A stretch of DNA of 64,000 bases from CAZWAP01 sp964632005 (lineage in GTDB: Bacteria > Planctomycetota > Phycisphaerae > Sedimentisphaerales > Anaerobacaceae): assembly GCA_964632005.1 (NCBI GenBank), contig CAZWAP010000009.1, positions 1-64,000 on the forward strand, in the 5' to 3' direction. Positions within the stretch are counted from its first letter, which is position 1. Each line of letters opens with the position of its first letter. The position numbers and the translations under genes are program-made. This document shows, in pieces, positions 36,710 through 45,529 of this stretch. The notes under the pieces were generated by a model that worked only from the letters and a program-made list of their open reading frames with translations, made no database searches and had not been told where the DNA came from.

Positions 36710-37492
36710 TCACTTGCTCGCAGTCAGCACCTCGCAACCGTCATCGGTTATAACGATCGTATGTTCAAAATGAGCCGAGCGTTTGCCGTCCTTTGTAACA
36801 ACGGTCCAGCCATTCTCGAGCGTTCGCACCTCGGCTGTACCGGCATTGATCATCGGCTCAACCGCCAGCACCATCCCCTTGGCCAGAACAAAATCATTGG
36901 CCAACAAATCAGCGCCGACGAAATTGGGCACTCTCGGCTCCTCGTGCATTTCCCTGCCAATCCCGTGACCGACAAAGTCCCTGACCACCGAGAAGCCGGC
37001 CGCCTCTGCATAACGCTGCATCTTGGCGGCCACCTGGGACCACTTCACGCCCGGCGCACAACTGTCAATTGCGATCTCGAGCACGTGTCGCGTCGTATCC
37101 ACCAATCTCCGCGACGACGACGATATCCCGCCGATGGGCATCGTGACCGCCGAATCGGCACAGTAGCCCGCAAGCCTCACACCGAAATCGATGCTCAGGA
37201 TGTCGCCTTCCTCGAGCTCTACCTCGCCCGATGGGATGCCGTGAACCACCTGCTCGTTTATCGAGGCACAAATCGCACCCGGAAACGGGATGCGGGCCTG
37301 CGGGTTACGAACCCCCTTGAACAGTGCCTCGGCCCCGGCCTCGGCAGTCATACGGCAGGCAACCGCGTCCAGTTCAGCCGTGGTCACACCAGGCTGTGAA
37401 ATCTCCTGTAGTTTTGAAAGAACATCTGCTACAACGGCACCGGCATTACGAATCAATTCAACTTCTCGTGCACTACGAAGCGTAATAGCCAT
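36710..37492 (-). CDS. map: Methionine aminopeptidase type I
   Basis: Removes N-terminal methionine from nascent proteins. At 260 residues it is a type Ia enzyme. Metal ligands can be read in order: Asp in SIDFGVRL, Asp in CADSAVT, His in GHGIGREMHEEP, Glu in LAVEPMI and Glu in HFEHTIVI. It lies between adk and infA, the common arrangement. Confidence 0.97.
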   Translation of the reverse strand: MAITLRSAREVELIRNAGAVVADVLSKLQEISQPGVTTAELDAVACRMTAEAGAEALFKGVRNPQARIPFPGAICASINEQVVHGIPSGEVELEEGDILSIDFGVRLAGYCADSAVTMPIGGISSSSRRLVDTTRHVLEIAIDSCAPGVKWSQVAAKMQRYAEAAGFSVVRDFVGHGIGREMHEEPRVPNFVGADLLANDFVLAKGMVLAVEPMINAGTAEVRTLENGWTVVTKDGKRSAHFEHTIVITDDGCEVLTASK

Positions 37493-37530
37493 CTATCTCA
37501 GGTCTCGTAAGTCGCCCCTTGGTTCACGCT

Positions 37531-38181
37531 TCACCGCTTTACGAGCGCATCGAGCTTCTCAAAGATGGAAGCCCGAACCTCTTCGGGATCCCTGTCGGCA
37601 TCGATGTCAATAACGGTGCCGTGCTTCCTGTAATAATCCACCAGCGGCTCTGTCTGCCGGTGGTACGTTTCAAGTCGATTGGCCACCACCTCCGGCGTAT
37701 CGTCGGGGCGCTGCACCAGCTCGGTCCCGTCGTGGTCGCACCTGCCCTCAACCCTCGGCTTGAGGTTCTCAACGTGATAGACGGCACCACACTTCGGGCA
37801 GCTGCGCCTGCCCGTCATCCGCGCCGCAACAACCTCGTCATCAATCTGGAGGTTCACAACGGCGTCGATCGCCGCATCACCGGCAAGCGCCCTGTCCAGC
37901 TCGGCCGCCTGCTTCACCGTCCTCGGAAAACCGTCGAGTACGAAACCTGCTGGTGGGGCCTGTTTAATCGCTTCGCGCATCATCTCGATTATGATCTCGT
38001 CCGGCACAAGGTCGCCGGCATCCATATAGCTCTGAGCCTTCTTGCCCAATTCCGTCCCTTTGGCCCGGTGGCGCCGCAAAATGTCCCCGCTGGACAGGTG
38101 CTGCAGCCCATACTCGGCAACTATGTTTTTGCACTGGGTTCCCTTACCGGCGCCAGGAGCACCCAACAAGACCAATCTCAT
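37531..38181 (-). CDS. adk: Adenylate kinase
   Basis: Interconverts ATP and AMP with two ADP. A long-form enzyme of 216 residues: P-loop GAPGAGKGTQ (about 7-16), AMP-binding region, DGFPRT motif, and a LID (about 125-165) with CPKC and then C..D (RCDHDG), the zinc-binding pattern of many Gram-positive and planctomycete adenylate kinases, with one Cys replaced by Asp. Its ATG overlaps the secY stop by four bases (ATGA). Confidence 0.97.
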   Translation of the reverse strand: MRLVLLGAPGAGKGTQCKNIVAEYGLQHLSSGDILRRHRAKGTELGKKAQSYMDAGDLVPDEIIIEMMREAIKQAPPAGFVLDGFPRTVKQAAELDRALAGDAAIDAVVNLQIDDEVVAARMTGRRSCPKCGAVYHVENLKPRVEGRCDHDGTELVQRPDDTPEVVANRLETYHRQTEPLVDYYRKHGTVIDIDADRDPEEVRASIFEKLDALVKR

Positions 38182-39539
38182 CCGTAAGCCCCCTTTATCC
38201 TGCCGGCCCCACTGAACCCCTCGTAACTGCGCATCAGCAGATTCGCCTCGATTTTTTGGACCAGGTCAAGTGAGACACTCACGACAATCAACAAACCCGT
38301 TCCGCCGAGGAAGTTCGCCACCCTCCAATCGATATCCATAACATTGGCGACGAGCGACGGTACGACCGCAATGATAGCGAGGAACGAAGCTCCGTAGAAC
38401 GTGATCCTCGTCATCACCGATTCGAGATACTCGGCCGTTCTTCGCCCAGGTCGAAGCCCCGGGATAAAGCTCCCGGCGTCGCGGAGATTCTTGGCCATTT
38501 CCTTGGGCTGAAACTGCACGGTGACCCAGAAATAAGCAAACAGAAATATCAACAGAATATACAGTACGTTGTAGATGTAGCCCCGGAAGTTGAAGGCATC
38601 TCTGAGAGTTTGCAGAATGCTCGAGTCGGTGAATCTCGCGGCCAGCTGGCTGATTATAACCGGCGGAAACACCATAAACGCCGAGGCGAAGATTATGGGC
38701 ATCACACCGCCGTGGTTTACACGAAGCGGTAGGTAATGCCTCTGGCCACCATAGACGCGACGACCCCGCATCTGCTTGGCCTGCTGTATGGGTATCCGCC
38801 GCTGGCCCTGTGTGATGAGTATCGCACCGGCAACCACGAATATGAATGCCGCGATGAGGAAAATCACCTTATCTAAACCAACCGCCCCGGAGGCCGACGC
38901 ACCAACGCTCAGATCAACCTTCTCGGCGAGCGTCCGTATAGCCCAGGGCATCCTTGCGATGATGCCGGCCATTATGATAAGGCTGATGCCGTTACCGATG
39001 CCGTATTCGTCTATCTGCTCGCCGAGCCACATCAGGAAAACTGTGCCGGCCGTCATCCCGACGACGCCCATAAGAAGCGCCTGCTTGTACATACCTGCAT
39101 ACGTCAGACCTCTGCCCCCCAGTAACTTCATAAACATCAATGCCTGGATGACACAGATAAGAACCGTCAAATACCGGGTATACTCCTGTATCTTCTTGTA
39201 GCCGGTCTGACCTTCCTGCCGCAGTTTCTTCAAGGTTGGGACTATCTCGCCCAGAAGCATAAGGATAATAGAGGCGGTGATATACGGCATAATTCCAAGC
39301 CCGAAAAGGCTGCTCCTCTGGAGCGTGCCGCCGGTGAACATCTGCATATACTCGGCAGCCCTGCCCAGCGGCGTGTCAGCAGCCCCACGCGATTCGGCGA
39401 TGGCAGCTATCGCACGCTGGTCAAAGCCCGGTACGGGTATGTGAAAGCCGATCCTGTAGATTATCAGTAGAGCCAGCGTAAATACAACCTTGTTACGCAG
39501 GTCCCGAATCCTGAAAATGTTGACTATTGTCCCAAGCAT
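38178..39539 (-). CDS. secY: Protein translocase subunit SecY
   Basis: Core of the SecYEG channel, 453 residues with ten predicted transmembrane helices. Visible landmarks are the cytoplasmic loop GQRRIPIQQAKQMRGRRVYG, the lateral gate helix GEQIDEYGIGNGISL, and a plug-region first periplasmic loop (RAAEYMQMFTGGT). The start MLGTIVNIFRIRDLR matches family N-termini. It overlaps adk by four bases and follows rplO after a 64-bp gap. Confidence 0.97.
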   Translation of the reverse strand: MLGTIVNIFRIRDLRNKVVFTLALLIIYRIGFHIPVPGFDQRAIAAIAESRGAADTPLGRAAEYMQMFTGGTLQRSSLFGLGIMPYITASIILMLLGEIVPTLKKLRQEGQTGYKKIQEYTRYLTVLICVIQALMFMKLLGGRGLTYAGMYKQALLMGVVGMTAGTVFLMWLGEQIDEYGIGNGISLIIMAGIIARMPWAIRTLAEKVDLSVGASASGAVGLDKVIFLIAAFIFVVAGAILITQGQRRIPIQQAKQMRGRRVYGGQRHYLPLRVNHGGVMPIIFASAFMVFPPVIISQLAARFTDSSILQTLRDAFNFRGYIYNVLYILLIFLFAYFWVTVQFQPKEMAKNLRDAGSFIPGLRPGRRTAEYLESVMTRITFYGASFLAIIAVVPSLVANVMDIDWRVANFLGGTGLLIVVSVSLDLVQKIEANLLMRSYEGFSGAGRIKGAYG

Positions 39540-39603
39540 TGTATCACATCCCGTTCTTCGCCATCTGCCTTCTCGGCACCGCCGGTCGGCCCAAACGCGA
39601 ACG

Positions 39604-40047
39604 TCAAATCACCTTCGCTGTGCCCCCGGAAGATACAATTTTCTGCTCGGCGGTCTTACTGAACTTGTGCGCGCTAACCTGAAGTCTCTTGGTCAACTCG
39701 CCGTTGCCGAGAATCTTGACTCTGCTCTTGAGGCTGTCGATCAAACCTGCCTCGGACAACTGCTCAACGCCCACTTCAGCACCGTCATCAAACCTTTCAA
39801 GCTGGCAGACGTTCACAATCTCGCACCGTCTCGCAAATCTCGCATTGTTGAAGCCCCGCTTCGGAATCCGACGGAAGAAAGGCATCTGGCCTCCCTCGTA
39901 CAAACTCAGCGACTGTGCGCCCGACCTGCTTCCGGCACCCTTATGCCCCCGGCCGCAAGTCTTTCCATGGCCGCTCGCTCTGCCCCTGCCGAGACGCTTG
40001 CGAGCCTTTTTCTTACCTGCCACTGAAGTTATCTCGTGATTCAACAT
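39604..40047 (-). CDS. rplO: Ribosomal protein L15
   Basis: Late-assembly large-subunit protein, 147 residues. The N-terminus LNHEITSVAGKKKARKRLGR and the glycine-rich GRGRASGHGKTCGRGHKGAGSR are the L15 signature. The ATG at 40047 is preferred over a TTG nine codons earlier because L15 starts at that point. It follows rpsE directly (30 bp); the rpmD (L30) gene that usually sits between is missing. Confidence 0.96.
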   Translation of the reverse strand: MLNHEITSVAGKKKARKRLGRGRASGHGKTCGRGHKGAGSRSGAQSLSLYEGGQMPFFRRIPKRGFNNARFARRCEIVNVCQLERFDDGAEVGVEQLSEAGLIDSLKSRVKILGNGELTKRLQVSAHKFSKTAEQKIVSSGGTAKVI

Positions 40048-40077
40048 CCAGGTAACCCAACCATCAATTGCCAATCG

Positions 40078-40596
40078 CTATGCCCTGATTTGCACGCCCC
40101 TTGCGGATTCAACCATCTCCTTCGTACGCAGCTTCAACAATCCCTCGAGAGTCGCCTTGACAACGTTCTTGGGAGACGTGCTCCCATAGACTTTTGTCAG
40201 TACATCCTGCACCCCGGCAAATTCCAGCACCGCCCGTGCACTGGAACCGGCAATAACCCCGGTCCCAGGGGTGGCCGGAACCAGAACAATTTTGGTGGCC
40301 CTGTACTTGCCGATTACCTGGTGCGGAATGGTCCTTCCCGCCAGGCAAATCTTATGCAGCGATTTCTTGGCGTCCTTAATGCCCTTCTCAACGGCGAGCG
40401 GAACCTCGTTGGCCTTGCCATACCCCACACCAACAGTACCGGCCCGGTCGCCGACCACAACCAGCGCGGTAAAACTGAACCTCCGACCGCCCTTGACCAC
40501 CTTGGCACAACGGAAAACCTTTACAACCGTATCTTCGAGCGGTTTTTCTTCCTGGTCGGCCAGTTTATTAGCTTTATTAACCGGTTCGACAGCCAA
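40078..40596 (-). CDS. rpsE: Ribosomal protein S5
   Basis: Small-subunit protein central to translational accuracy, 172 residues. A double-stranded-RNA-binding-like N-terminal domain (about 20-90: FSFTALVVVGDRAGTVGVGYGKANEVP) is followed by the C-terminal ribosomal domain (ATPGTGVIAG, SPKNVVKATLEGL). The preceding gene is rplR. Confidence 0.97.
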   Translation of the reverse strand: MAVEPVNKANKLADQEEKPLEDTVVKVFRCAKVVKGGRRFSFTALVVVGDRAGTVGVGYGKANEVPLAVEKGIKDAKKSLHKICLAGRTIPHQVIGKYRATKIVLVPATPGTGVIAGSSARAVLEFAGVQDVLTKVYGSTSPKNVVKATLEGLLKLRTKEMVESARGVQIRA

Positions 40597-40626
40597 CTTT
40601 TCTTCTCCAAATAATATGCCACAGCG

Positions 40627-40992
40627 TCAGAAGACCAGCCCGGCTTCTCTCGCCGCCTCGGCAAGCGCCTTGACTCTGCCGTGAAACTTATAGCGGTTCT
40701 TGTCGAAGCAAACGCACTTAATACCCACGCTAACGGCCTGCCTTGCCACGGCTTCCCCCACCAGCCGGGCGGCTTCTACGCCGCTGATGCCGGATACGCG
40801 GTCCCTCAAGCCCTTGGTCCGGGTACTTGAGGCCACAAGCGTCGCGCCCGCAGTGTCGTCGATTATCTGCGCATAAATATGCCGGTTCGAGCGAAATACC
40901 GAGAGCCTTGGACGCTCCCGCGTCCCGAAGACCTTCTTTCGCACGTGATACTTGCGCCTCAGCGCCGCTCTTTTGACCTGATCAGCCCTCAT
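40627..40992 (-). CDS. rplR: Ribosomal protein L18
   Basis: A 5S rRNA-binding protein of the central protuberance, 121 residues. Conserved segments: RKKVFGTRERPRLSVFRSN, HIYAQIIDD and the C-terminal FDKNRYKFHGRVKALAEAAR. Normal spc order between rplF and rpsE. Confidence 0.97.
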   Translation of the reverse strand: MRADQVKRAALRRKYHVRKKVFGTRERPRLSVFRSNRHIYAQIIDDTAGATLVASSTRTKGLRDRVSGISGVEAARLVGEAVARQAVSVGIKCVCFDKNRYKFHGRVKALAEAAREAGLVF

Positions 40993-41015
40993 ACAAAAAG
41001 ATTACTCCGACTATG

Positions 41016-41597
41016 CTACACACCTCCGGAAGTAAACGCCTTGCCCACCTTGCGCCGCACCTGTTCGTCGGCATAGCGGATGCCCTTTCCCTTGTAGGGC
41101 TCGGGCGGTCTTATCGCCCTGATATCAGCGGCAAATTGCCCGAGCAGGTGTTTATCAATGCTCGACAGGGTGAACTTCGCGGGCACATCATTGCCCCTCG
41201 TGGTGCCGACCTCGATCTTCACCTCGAGACCCTTGGGTATGGGCAGCTCCACAGGGTGCGAATATCCGACCTGGAAAACAAGCTTGCCGCCCTGCTCTTT
41301 GACCGAGTACCCCGTACCGTACACCTCCATTTGCTTTGAAAAACCCTTGCTGACTCCGGCAACCATATTCGCCACCAGGGCCCTCATTGTCCCGTGCAAC
41401 TGCTTGCTTCGGCGGTCCTGTGGCTTGTCGTTTTCAAGGACAACGCAACTGCCAGCCTGGTCAACCTTCACCTTTATCCGCGGATGGCAGTCCATCTCGA
41501 GGCTGCCCAACGGACCGCTGACCTTGATCGACTGGCCCTTTTGTTCGACCGTCACGCCGCTTGGAATCAGGACAGGTTTTTTCCCTATACGACTCAT
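41016..41597 (-). CDS. rplF: Ribosomal protein L6
   Basis: Large-subunit stalk-base protein, 193 residues, with two tandem alpha/beta domains of the L6 type. The C-terminal signature PEPYKGKGIRYADEQVRRK is intact, as are SRIGKKPVLIP at the N-terminus and the sarcin-ricin contact region. Its ATG immediately follows the rpsH stop (no gap), implying coupling. Confidence 0.97.
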   Translation of the reverse strand: MSRIGKKPVLIPSGVTVEQKGQSIKVSGPLGSLEMDCHPRIKVKVDQAGSCVVLENDKPQDRRSKQLHGTMRALVANMVAGVSKGFSKQMEVYGTGYSVKEQGGKLVFQVGYSHPVELPIPKGLEVKIEVGTTRGNDVPAKFTLSSIDKHLLGQFAADIRAIRPPEPYKGKGIRYADEQVRRKVGKAFTSGGV

Positions 41598-41996
41598 TTA
41601 GCTAACCGTACACAGAATCTCGCCGCCGACGTTGGCCCGCCGGCACTCACTATCACTCATCACGCCCTTGCTCGTCGAAACAATCGCGATGCCCATGCCG
41701 CCCATGACTCGCGGCAGCTCCTGAACCGACGAGTAAATCCTTCGACCCGGCCTGCTCGTTCGTTTTATCTCGCCGATTATTGACTTGCCCTGCTCGTCGT
41801 ACTTCAGGCTGATCCTGATTATTCCCTGCTTTCCGTCGTCTATGCGGTCATAATCGAGGATATAGCCCTCCTTCTTGAGAACGGCCGCTATGCCCTCGCA
41901 GATATTGGAGGCCCGTATATTGACCTGCTCCTTGCCTACCCGGGCCGCGTTACGTATTCGCGTGAGCATATCGGCTATCGGATCACTGAGAGTCAT
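41598..41996 (-). CDS. rpsH: Ribosomal protein S8
   Basis: Primary 16S-binding protein of the small subunit and in E. coli the translational repressor of the spc operon. 132 residues with DPIADMLTRIRNA at the N-terminus and the C-terminal RNA-binding GMGIAIVSTSKGVMSD. The stop abuts the rplF start. Confidence 0.97.
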   Translation of the reverse strand: MTLSDPIADMLTRIRNAARVGKEQVNIRASNICEGIAAVLKKEGYILDYDRIDDGKQGIIRISLKYDEQGKSIIGEIKRTSRPGRRIYSSVQELPRVMGGMGIAIVSTSKGVMSDSECRRANVGGEILCTVS

Positions 41997-42057
41997 AGCG
42001 CCCTATCTCGAATCTCCTGTACCATCAACGTTTTTCTGCATCAGGCCCAACCATCCT

Positions 42058-42243
42058 TCACCAACTCGCCTTCTTCACGCCGGGAATCTTGCCCTCGTTG
42101 GCGAGAGTTCTAAAGCAAATACGGCAAATCTTGAATTTGCGATAGACCGCCCTCGATCTACCACAAAGCTGGCAACGCGTATATTGCCTGACACGGAACT
42201 TCTGCTTCTTTGCCGCCTTGTTCTCAAGTGCCTTGGTTGACAT
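42058..42243 (-). CDS. rpsN: Ribosomal protein S14, zinc type (S14Z)
   Basis: A 61-residue small-subunit head protein. Zinc ligands CQLC (about 24-27) and CRIC (about 40-43) identify the short zinc-binding type rather than the 100-residue zinc-free form. It lies in the usual spc slot between rplE and rpsH. Confidence 0.96.
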   Translation of the reverse strand: MSTKALENKAAKKQKFRVRQYTRCQLCGRSRAVYRKFKICRICFRTLANEGKIPGVKKASW

Positions 42244-42285
42244 CCAGACGCTCCAAATCCTGCTAATTGAATCCCCGCCTTACAG

Positions 42286-42840
42286 TCATTTCTGCTGCGG
42301 CAGCTCCCTGAACGGCATCCCGAATAGCTGAAGCATTCTCCTGCCTTCTTCGTCCGTCTCGGCGGAGGTTACAAACGTTATGTTCATTCCCTGCTGGAAT
42401 TCCACCTTGGCCGGGTTGATCTCCGGGAAGACGGTCTGCTCGGTCAGGCCCATCGAGTAGTTGCCGCGGCCGTCAAAGCTCTTTGGGCTCAGGCCCCGGA
42501 AGTCTCGCACGCGGGGGATTGCAAGGTTGATAAGCCTGTCCATAAACTCGTACATCCTCGCTCCCCGTAGCGTGACCTTCAGGCCGGTCTCCATACCCGC
42601 CCGGACCTTGAAGTTCGAGACGCTCTTTTTCGCCTTGCAAACGGCAGGCATCTGGCCCGTGATCATCATCAGATCCTTCTTGGCCGAGTCCAGGAACTTC
42701 TTGTCCTGCGTCGCCCTTCCGACCCCCATGGAAACGACTACCTTCTCCATACGCGGAACGGCCATAGGATTCTTGTAGCCGAACTCCTGGGTCAGCTCGG
42801 CGATTATCTTGGACTGGTATAAATCTCTCAAACGCGCCAT
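42286..42840 (-). CDS. rplE: Ribosomal protein L5
   Basis: A 5S rRNA-binding protein of the central protuberance contacting P-site tRNA, 184 residues. Conserved: QEFGYKNPMAVPRMEKVVVSMG, RGARMYEFMDRLINLAIPRVRDFRG split across the core, and the FPEIN / MNITFVTSAETDEEGR end. Length is typical. Confidence 0.97.
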   Translation of the reverse strand: MARLRDLYQSKIIAELTQEFGYKNPMAVPRMEKVVVSMGVGRATQDKKFLDSAKKDLMMITGQMPAVCKAKKSVSNFKVRAGMETGLKVTLRGARMYEFMDRLINLAIPRVRDFRGLSPKSFDGRGNYSMGLTEQTVFPEINPAKVEFQQGMNITFVTSAETDEEGRRMLQLFGMPFRELPQQK

Positions 42841-42904
42841 CAGGAAACCTGTCGTACAACCTTGCTCTTATCGGTTCTCCTACAACGAAAACCTGCTCAA
42901 AATT

Positions 42905-43216
42905 CTAAATCTCCGTACCGTCGGCAAAGACACGTTTTTTTCTGCCATCCTTGTTCAGCTTGTACCTGACCCTGCCGCCCCTTGATGTCTTCGTATTCAC
43001 GGGCAGGACATTGCTGATGTGGATAGGCTGCTCCACGTGGATCCGGCCGCCGTGGGGATTCTTACGCGAGGGCCTGACGTGTTTCTTGGCCAAATTGACG
43101 CCCTGTACTACGACCAGATTCTTTCGCGGCATCACCCGTAAAACCCTGCCGGTCGCACCCTTGTGTACCCCGGAAATAATCTCGACTGTATCGTTTTTCT
43201 TAACGTGTAGTGCCAT
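42905..43216 (-). CDS. rplX: Ribosomal protein L24
   Basis: Assembly-initiating large-subunit protein near the exit tunnel, 103 residues. The KOW motif is KKNDTVEIISGVHKGATGRV. Conserved VQGVNLAKKHVRPS and HVEQPIHISNV blocks follow. The ATG at 43216 is preferred (GAGGTG upstream) over an in-frame GTG two codons earlier. Confidence 0.96.
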   Translation of the reverse strand: MALHVKKNDTVEIISGVHKGATGRVLRVMPRKNLVVVQGVNLAKKHVRPSRKNPHGGRIHVEQPIHISNVLPVNTKTSRGGRVRYKLNKDGRKKRVFADGTEI

Positions 43217-43240
43217 TGCCACACCTCTTATCTGCCCGGC

Positions 43241-43627
43241 CTAAACCACTTCGCTGGCCAGGGAGATAATCTTCATATAGTTCTTCTCTCGCAGCTCACG
43301 GGCAACCGCGCCGAAAATCCGCGTGCCGATCGGGTTGCCGTCGTTGTCGATCATCACCGCCGCGTTGCTGTCAAACCTGACGTAGCTGCCGTCGCGCCTC
43401 TTGACGGGGCTCTTAGTTCGAATAATAACGCACTTATGCACCTTCTTGTCGTCCAACTGGCAGCTCGGCAGCGACTTCTTTATCGCCACGCAAACAACGT
43501 CGCCGACGCTCGCCACGGGTCGGGAGGCCTTGCCGCGGGAGCCGCTCCTGCCCAGGACTTTTATGCACAATGCCGACTTAACCCCCGAGTTGTCGGCGAT
43601 GTCCAGCATTGTCTCCTGTTGAATCAT
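43241..43627 (-). CDS. rplN: Ribosomal protein L14
   Basis: A large-subunit interface protein, 128 residues, forming bridges with 16S rRNA. It starts MIQQETMLDIADNSG as in all bacteria and shows the GRSGSRGKASRPVASVGD and RRDGSYVRFDSNAAVMID blocks. A few extra residues (NDGNPIGTRIFG region) are within the normal range. Confidence 0.97.
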   Translation of the reverse strand: MIQQETMLDIADNSGVKSALCIKVLGRSGSRGKASRPVASVGDVVCVAIKKSLPSCQLDDKKVHKCVIIRTKSPVKRRDGSYVRFDSNAAVMIDNDGNPIGTRIFGAVARELREKNYMKIISLASEVV

Positions 43628-43672
43628 AATTCGTAGCTCGCGCCGTCCGTACTAACTATCCCAAACACCGAT

Positions 43673-43933
43673 TTACACCCTGACCGCCTTGTGAACCACC
43701 CTCAACAGTCGCCAGCTCTTGGTCTTGCTTCGCGGGCGACACTGGGCAATTTCCACCACGTCTCCGACGCCGCTTTGGTTGTGCTCGTCATGGACGCCGA
43801 TCTTCGTTCTGCGACTGACGTACTTGCCATACTTCGGGTGCTTGACCTTGTAATCGATCACAACCTTGACGGACTTATTTCCACTGTTGCTGACTACCAC
43901 GCCGGTTAAAGTTTTCGGTTTTCTATCCTGCAT
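43673..43933 (-). CDS. rpsQ: Ribosomal protein S17
   Basis: An OB-fold 16S rRNA-binding protein, 86 residues. Conserved TLTGVVVSNSGNKSVKVV, KHPKYGKYVSRRTKIGVHDE and GDVVEIAQCRPRSKTKSWRL stretches are present. It lies between rpmC and rplN in the standard order. Confidence 0.97.
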   Translation of the reverse strand: MQDRKPKTLTGVVVSNSGNKSVKVVIDYKVKHPKYGKYVSRRTKIGVHDEHNQSGVGDVVEIAQCRPRSKTKSWRLLRVVHKAVRV

Positions 43934-43970
43934 TTCTGGCTTCCAATCATCAAGAACACCCGGCGAATCG

Positions 43971-44156
43971 TCATTTACGCTCGCGTATTATCGTTTTTAT
44001 CCTTGCAATGTCACGCCTGACATTTTTCATAGCCCTGGAATTTTCCAGCTTCTCGGTAACTGCCTGGGACCTCAAGTCGAACAGGTGCTTCTCGAGCTCC
44101 TCAAGCTTCTCCTGCAGCTCTTCAGGACTCATCTCGCGGTAGTGCCGTGGCTTCAT
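43971..44156 (-). CDS. rpmC: Ribosomal protein L29
   Basis: A 61-residue helical-hairpin protein near the tunnel exit and the trigger factor/SRP site. The pattern EMSPEELQEKLEELEKHLFDLRSQ and the basic C-terminal half (NVRRDIARIKTII) identify it. The position between rplP and rpsQ is canonical. Confidence 0.95.
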   Translation of the reverse strand: MKPRHYREMSPEELQEKLEELEKHLFDLRSQAVTEKLENSRAMKNVRRDIARIKTIIRERK

Positions 44157-44173
44157 CCCGACTTCCTCGCCGC

Positions 44174-44593
44174 CTACAACGAATGCCTTCTCTTGACGAA
44201 CCTACACCTGACGGGCATCTTATGCGCGACCCTCAGCAGCGCCTGCTTGGCGACCTCTTCCTCGACGCCTCCTATTTCGAAGCAGACCTGGCCCGGCTTG
44301 ACCCTCGCCACCCAAAACTCCGGCTCACCTTTGCCTTTACCCATGCGCGTCTCCAGCGGCTTGGCACTAACCGGCTTGTGGGGGAAGATCCTGATATAAA
44401 CTTTCCCCTCGCGATGCAGAAAATGGGTGGCGGCAACCCGACCGGCCTCGATGGTCTTGGCTGAAATCCAGCTGCTCTCGAGAGACTGCAGACCGTACTC
44501 ACCGAACGCAACAAAGTTGCACCTCGAAGCGTTGCCCTTCATTCTGCCTCGCTGGCTCTTGCGATGCTTGACTCTCTTGGGCATCATCGCCAT
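44174..44593 (-). CDS. rplP: Ribosomal protein L16
   Basis: A large-subunit protein near the A site that helps position tRNA, 139 residues. It shows MPKRVKHRKSQRGRMKG, FGEYGLQSLES and HKPVSAKPLETRMGKGKGEP. The start may be any of three close ATGs (44593, 44587 or 44584). Confidence 0.96.
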   Translation of the reverse strand: MAMMPKRVKHRKSQRGRMKGNASRCNFVAFGEYGLQSLESSWISAKTIEAGRVAATHFLHREGKVYIRIFPHKPVSAKPLETRMGKGKGEPEFWVARVKPGQVCFEIGGVEEEVAKQALLRVAHKMPVRCRFVKRRHSL

Positions 44594-44651
44594 TTTTCAG
44601 ACCCTTTCAAAAAGCAAACGCACACAGGACCGGCATCTGCACACAAGAGCC

Positions 44652-45488
44652 TCACTCTCCGTCTTGCTGTTCACTATCCGGTTGGCCGGCCTCCTGCTCA
44701 ACAACCACAGCCGGACCAGACTGATCCTTGGCTGCTGCTGTTCGCGGGCCCTGCCCGGCAGGCGCGACTCGCGCAGCGGTGCCCGTACCCCGCGAAGGCG
44801 CAACCCGCCTCGGCAACCGCCTGCGGCGACGGCTCAATTGCTCGGCTTCTTCGCCGAACTTGCCCTTATAAATCCATACCTTCACGCCGATCACCCCGTA
44901 GGTCGTCCGCGAGACCGCCACCGCATAATCCACGTTGGCGTCCAGCGTGTGAAGCGGGATGCTGCCGAGCTTTTGCGTCTCTTTTCTCGCCATCTCCGCC
45001 CCGGCCAACCGGCCCGAGCATATGATCTTGACCCCCTTGGCCCCGGCATTCATCGCCGCCTCACAAAACTGCTTCATCGTGCGCCTGAAAGAGGCCCGCT
45101 TGCTCAATTGCTCCGCTATCGCTTCGGCAACCAGGGTCGCATCGAGGTCAGGCTCCTTTATTTCGACGACGTTCACCCCAACCTTTCGGCCCGTCATCTC
45201 CTCAAGCTCTTCCCGAAGCTTATCGACTTCTCCACCCCTGGGTCCGATGACCACGCCCGGCCGGGCGCTGTGGAGCGTTACCTTAACCTCGTTTCGCGTC
45301 CGCACTATCTCCGTCTTCGAGACCGCCCCTTTGGGCATAGACCGGTTGTACTTCTGGTCGACGTACCGGCGGATCTTCTGGTCCTCAACGAGAAAATCAC
45401 CGTAGCTGGCCTTCGGGGCATACCAGGTGCTTTGCCACCCCCGGGTTATCCCGGTCCTAAAACCAATTGGCGAGGTTTTCTGACCCAT
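44652..45488 (-). CDS. rpsC: Ribosomal protein S3 with C-terminal extension
   Basis: Small-subunit head protein lining the mRNA entry channel, 278 residues. The N-terminus GQKTSPIGFRTGITRGWQS and the KH domain (about 60-110; GPRGGEVDKLREE in place of the usual GKKG) lead to the S3 C-terminal domain ending in YGVIGVKVWIYKGK near 210. A further 60-65 residues rich in Arg, Pro, Ala and Gln follow, an unusual tail shared in style with L17. Confidence 0.96.
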   Translation of the reverse strand: MGQKTSPIGFRTGITRGWQSTWYAPKASYGDFLVEDQKIRRYVDQKYNRSMPKGAVSKTEIVRTRNEVKVTLHSARPGVVIGPRGGEVDKLREELEEMTGRKVGVNVVEIKEPDLDATLVAEAIAEQLSKRASFRRTMKQFCEAAMNAGAKGVKIICSGRLAGAEMARKETQKLGSIPLHTLDANVDYAVAVSRTTYGVIGVKVWIYKGKFGEEAEQLSRRRRRLPRRVAPSRGTGTAARVAPAGQGPRTAAAKDQSGPAVVVEQEAGQPDSEQQDGE

Positions 45489-45529
45489 AATCGCTATCTC
45501 TTCTTAATTCGACCCCGCTGCTGCGACTT

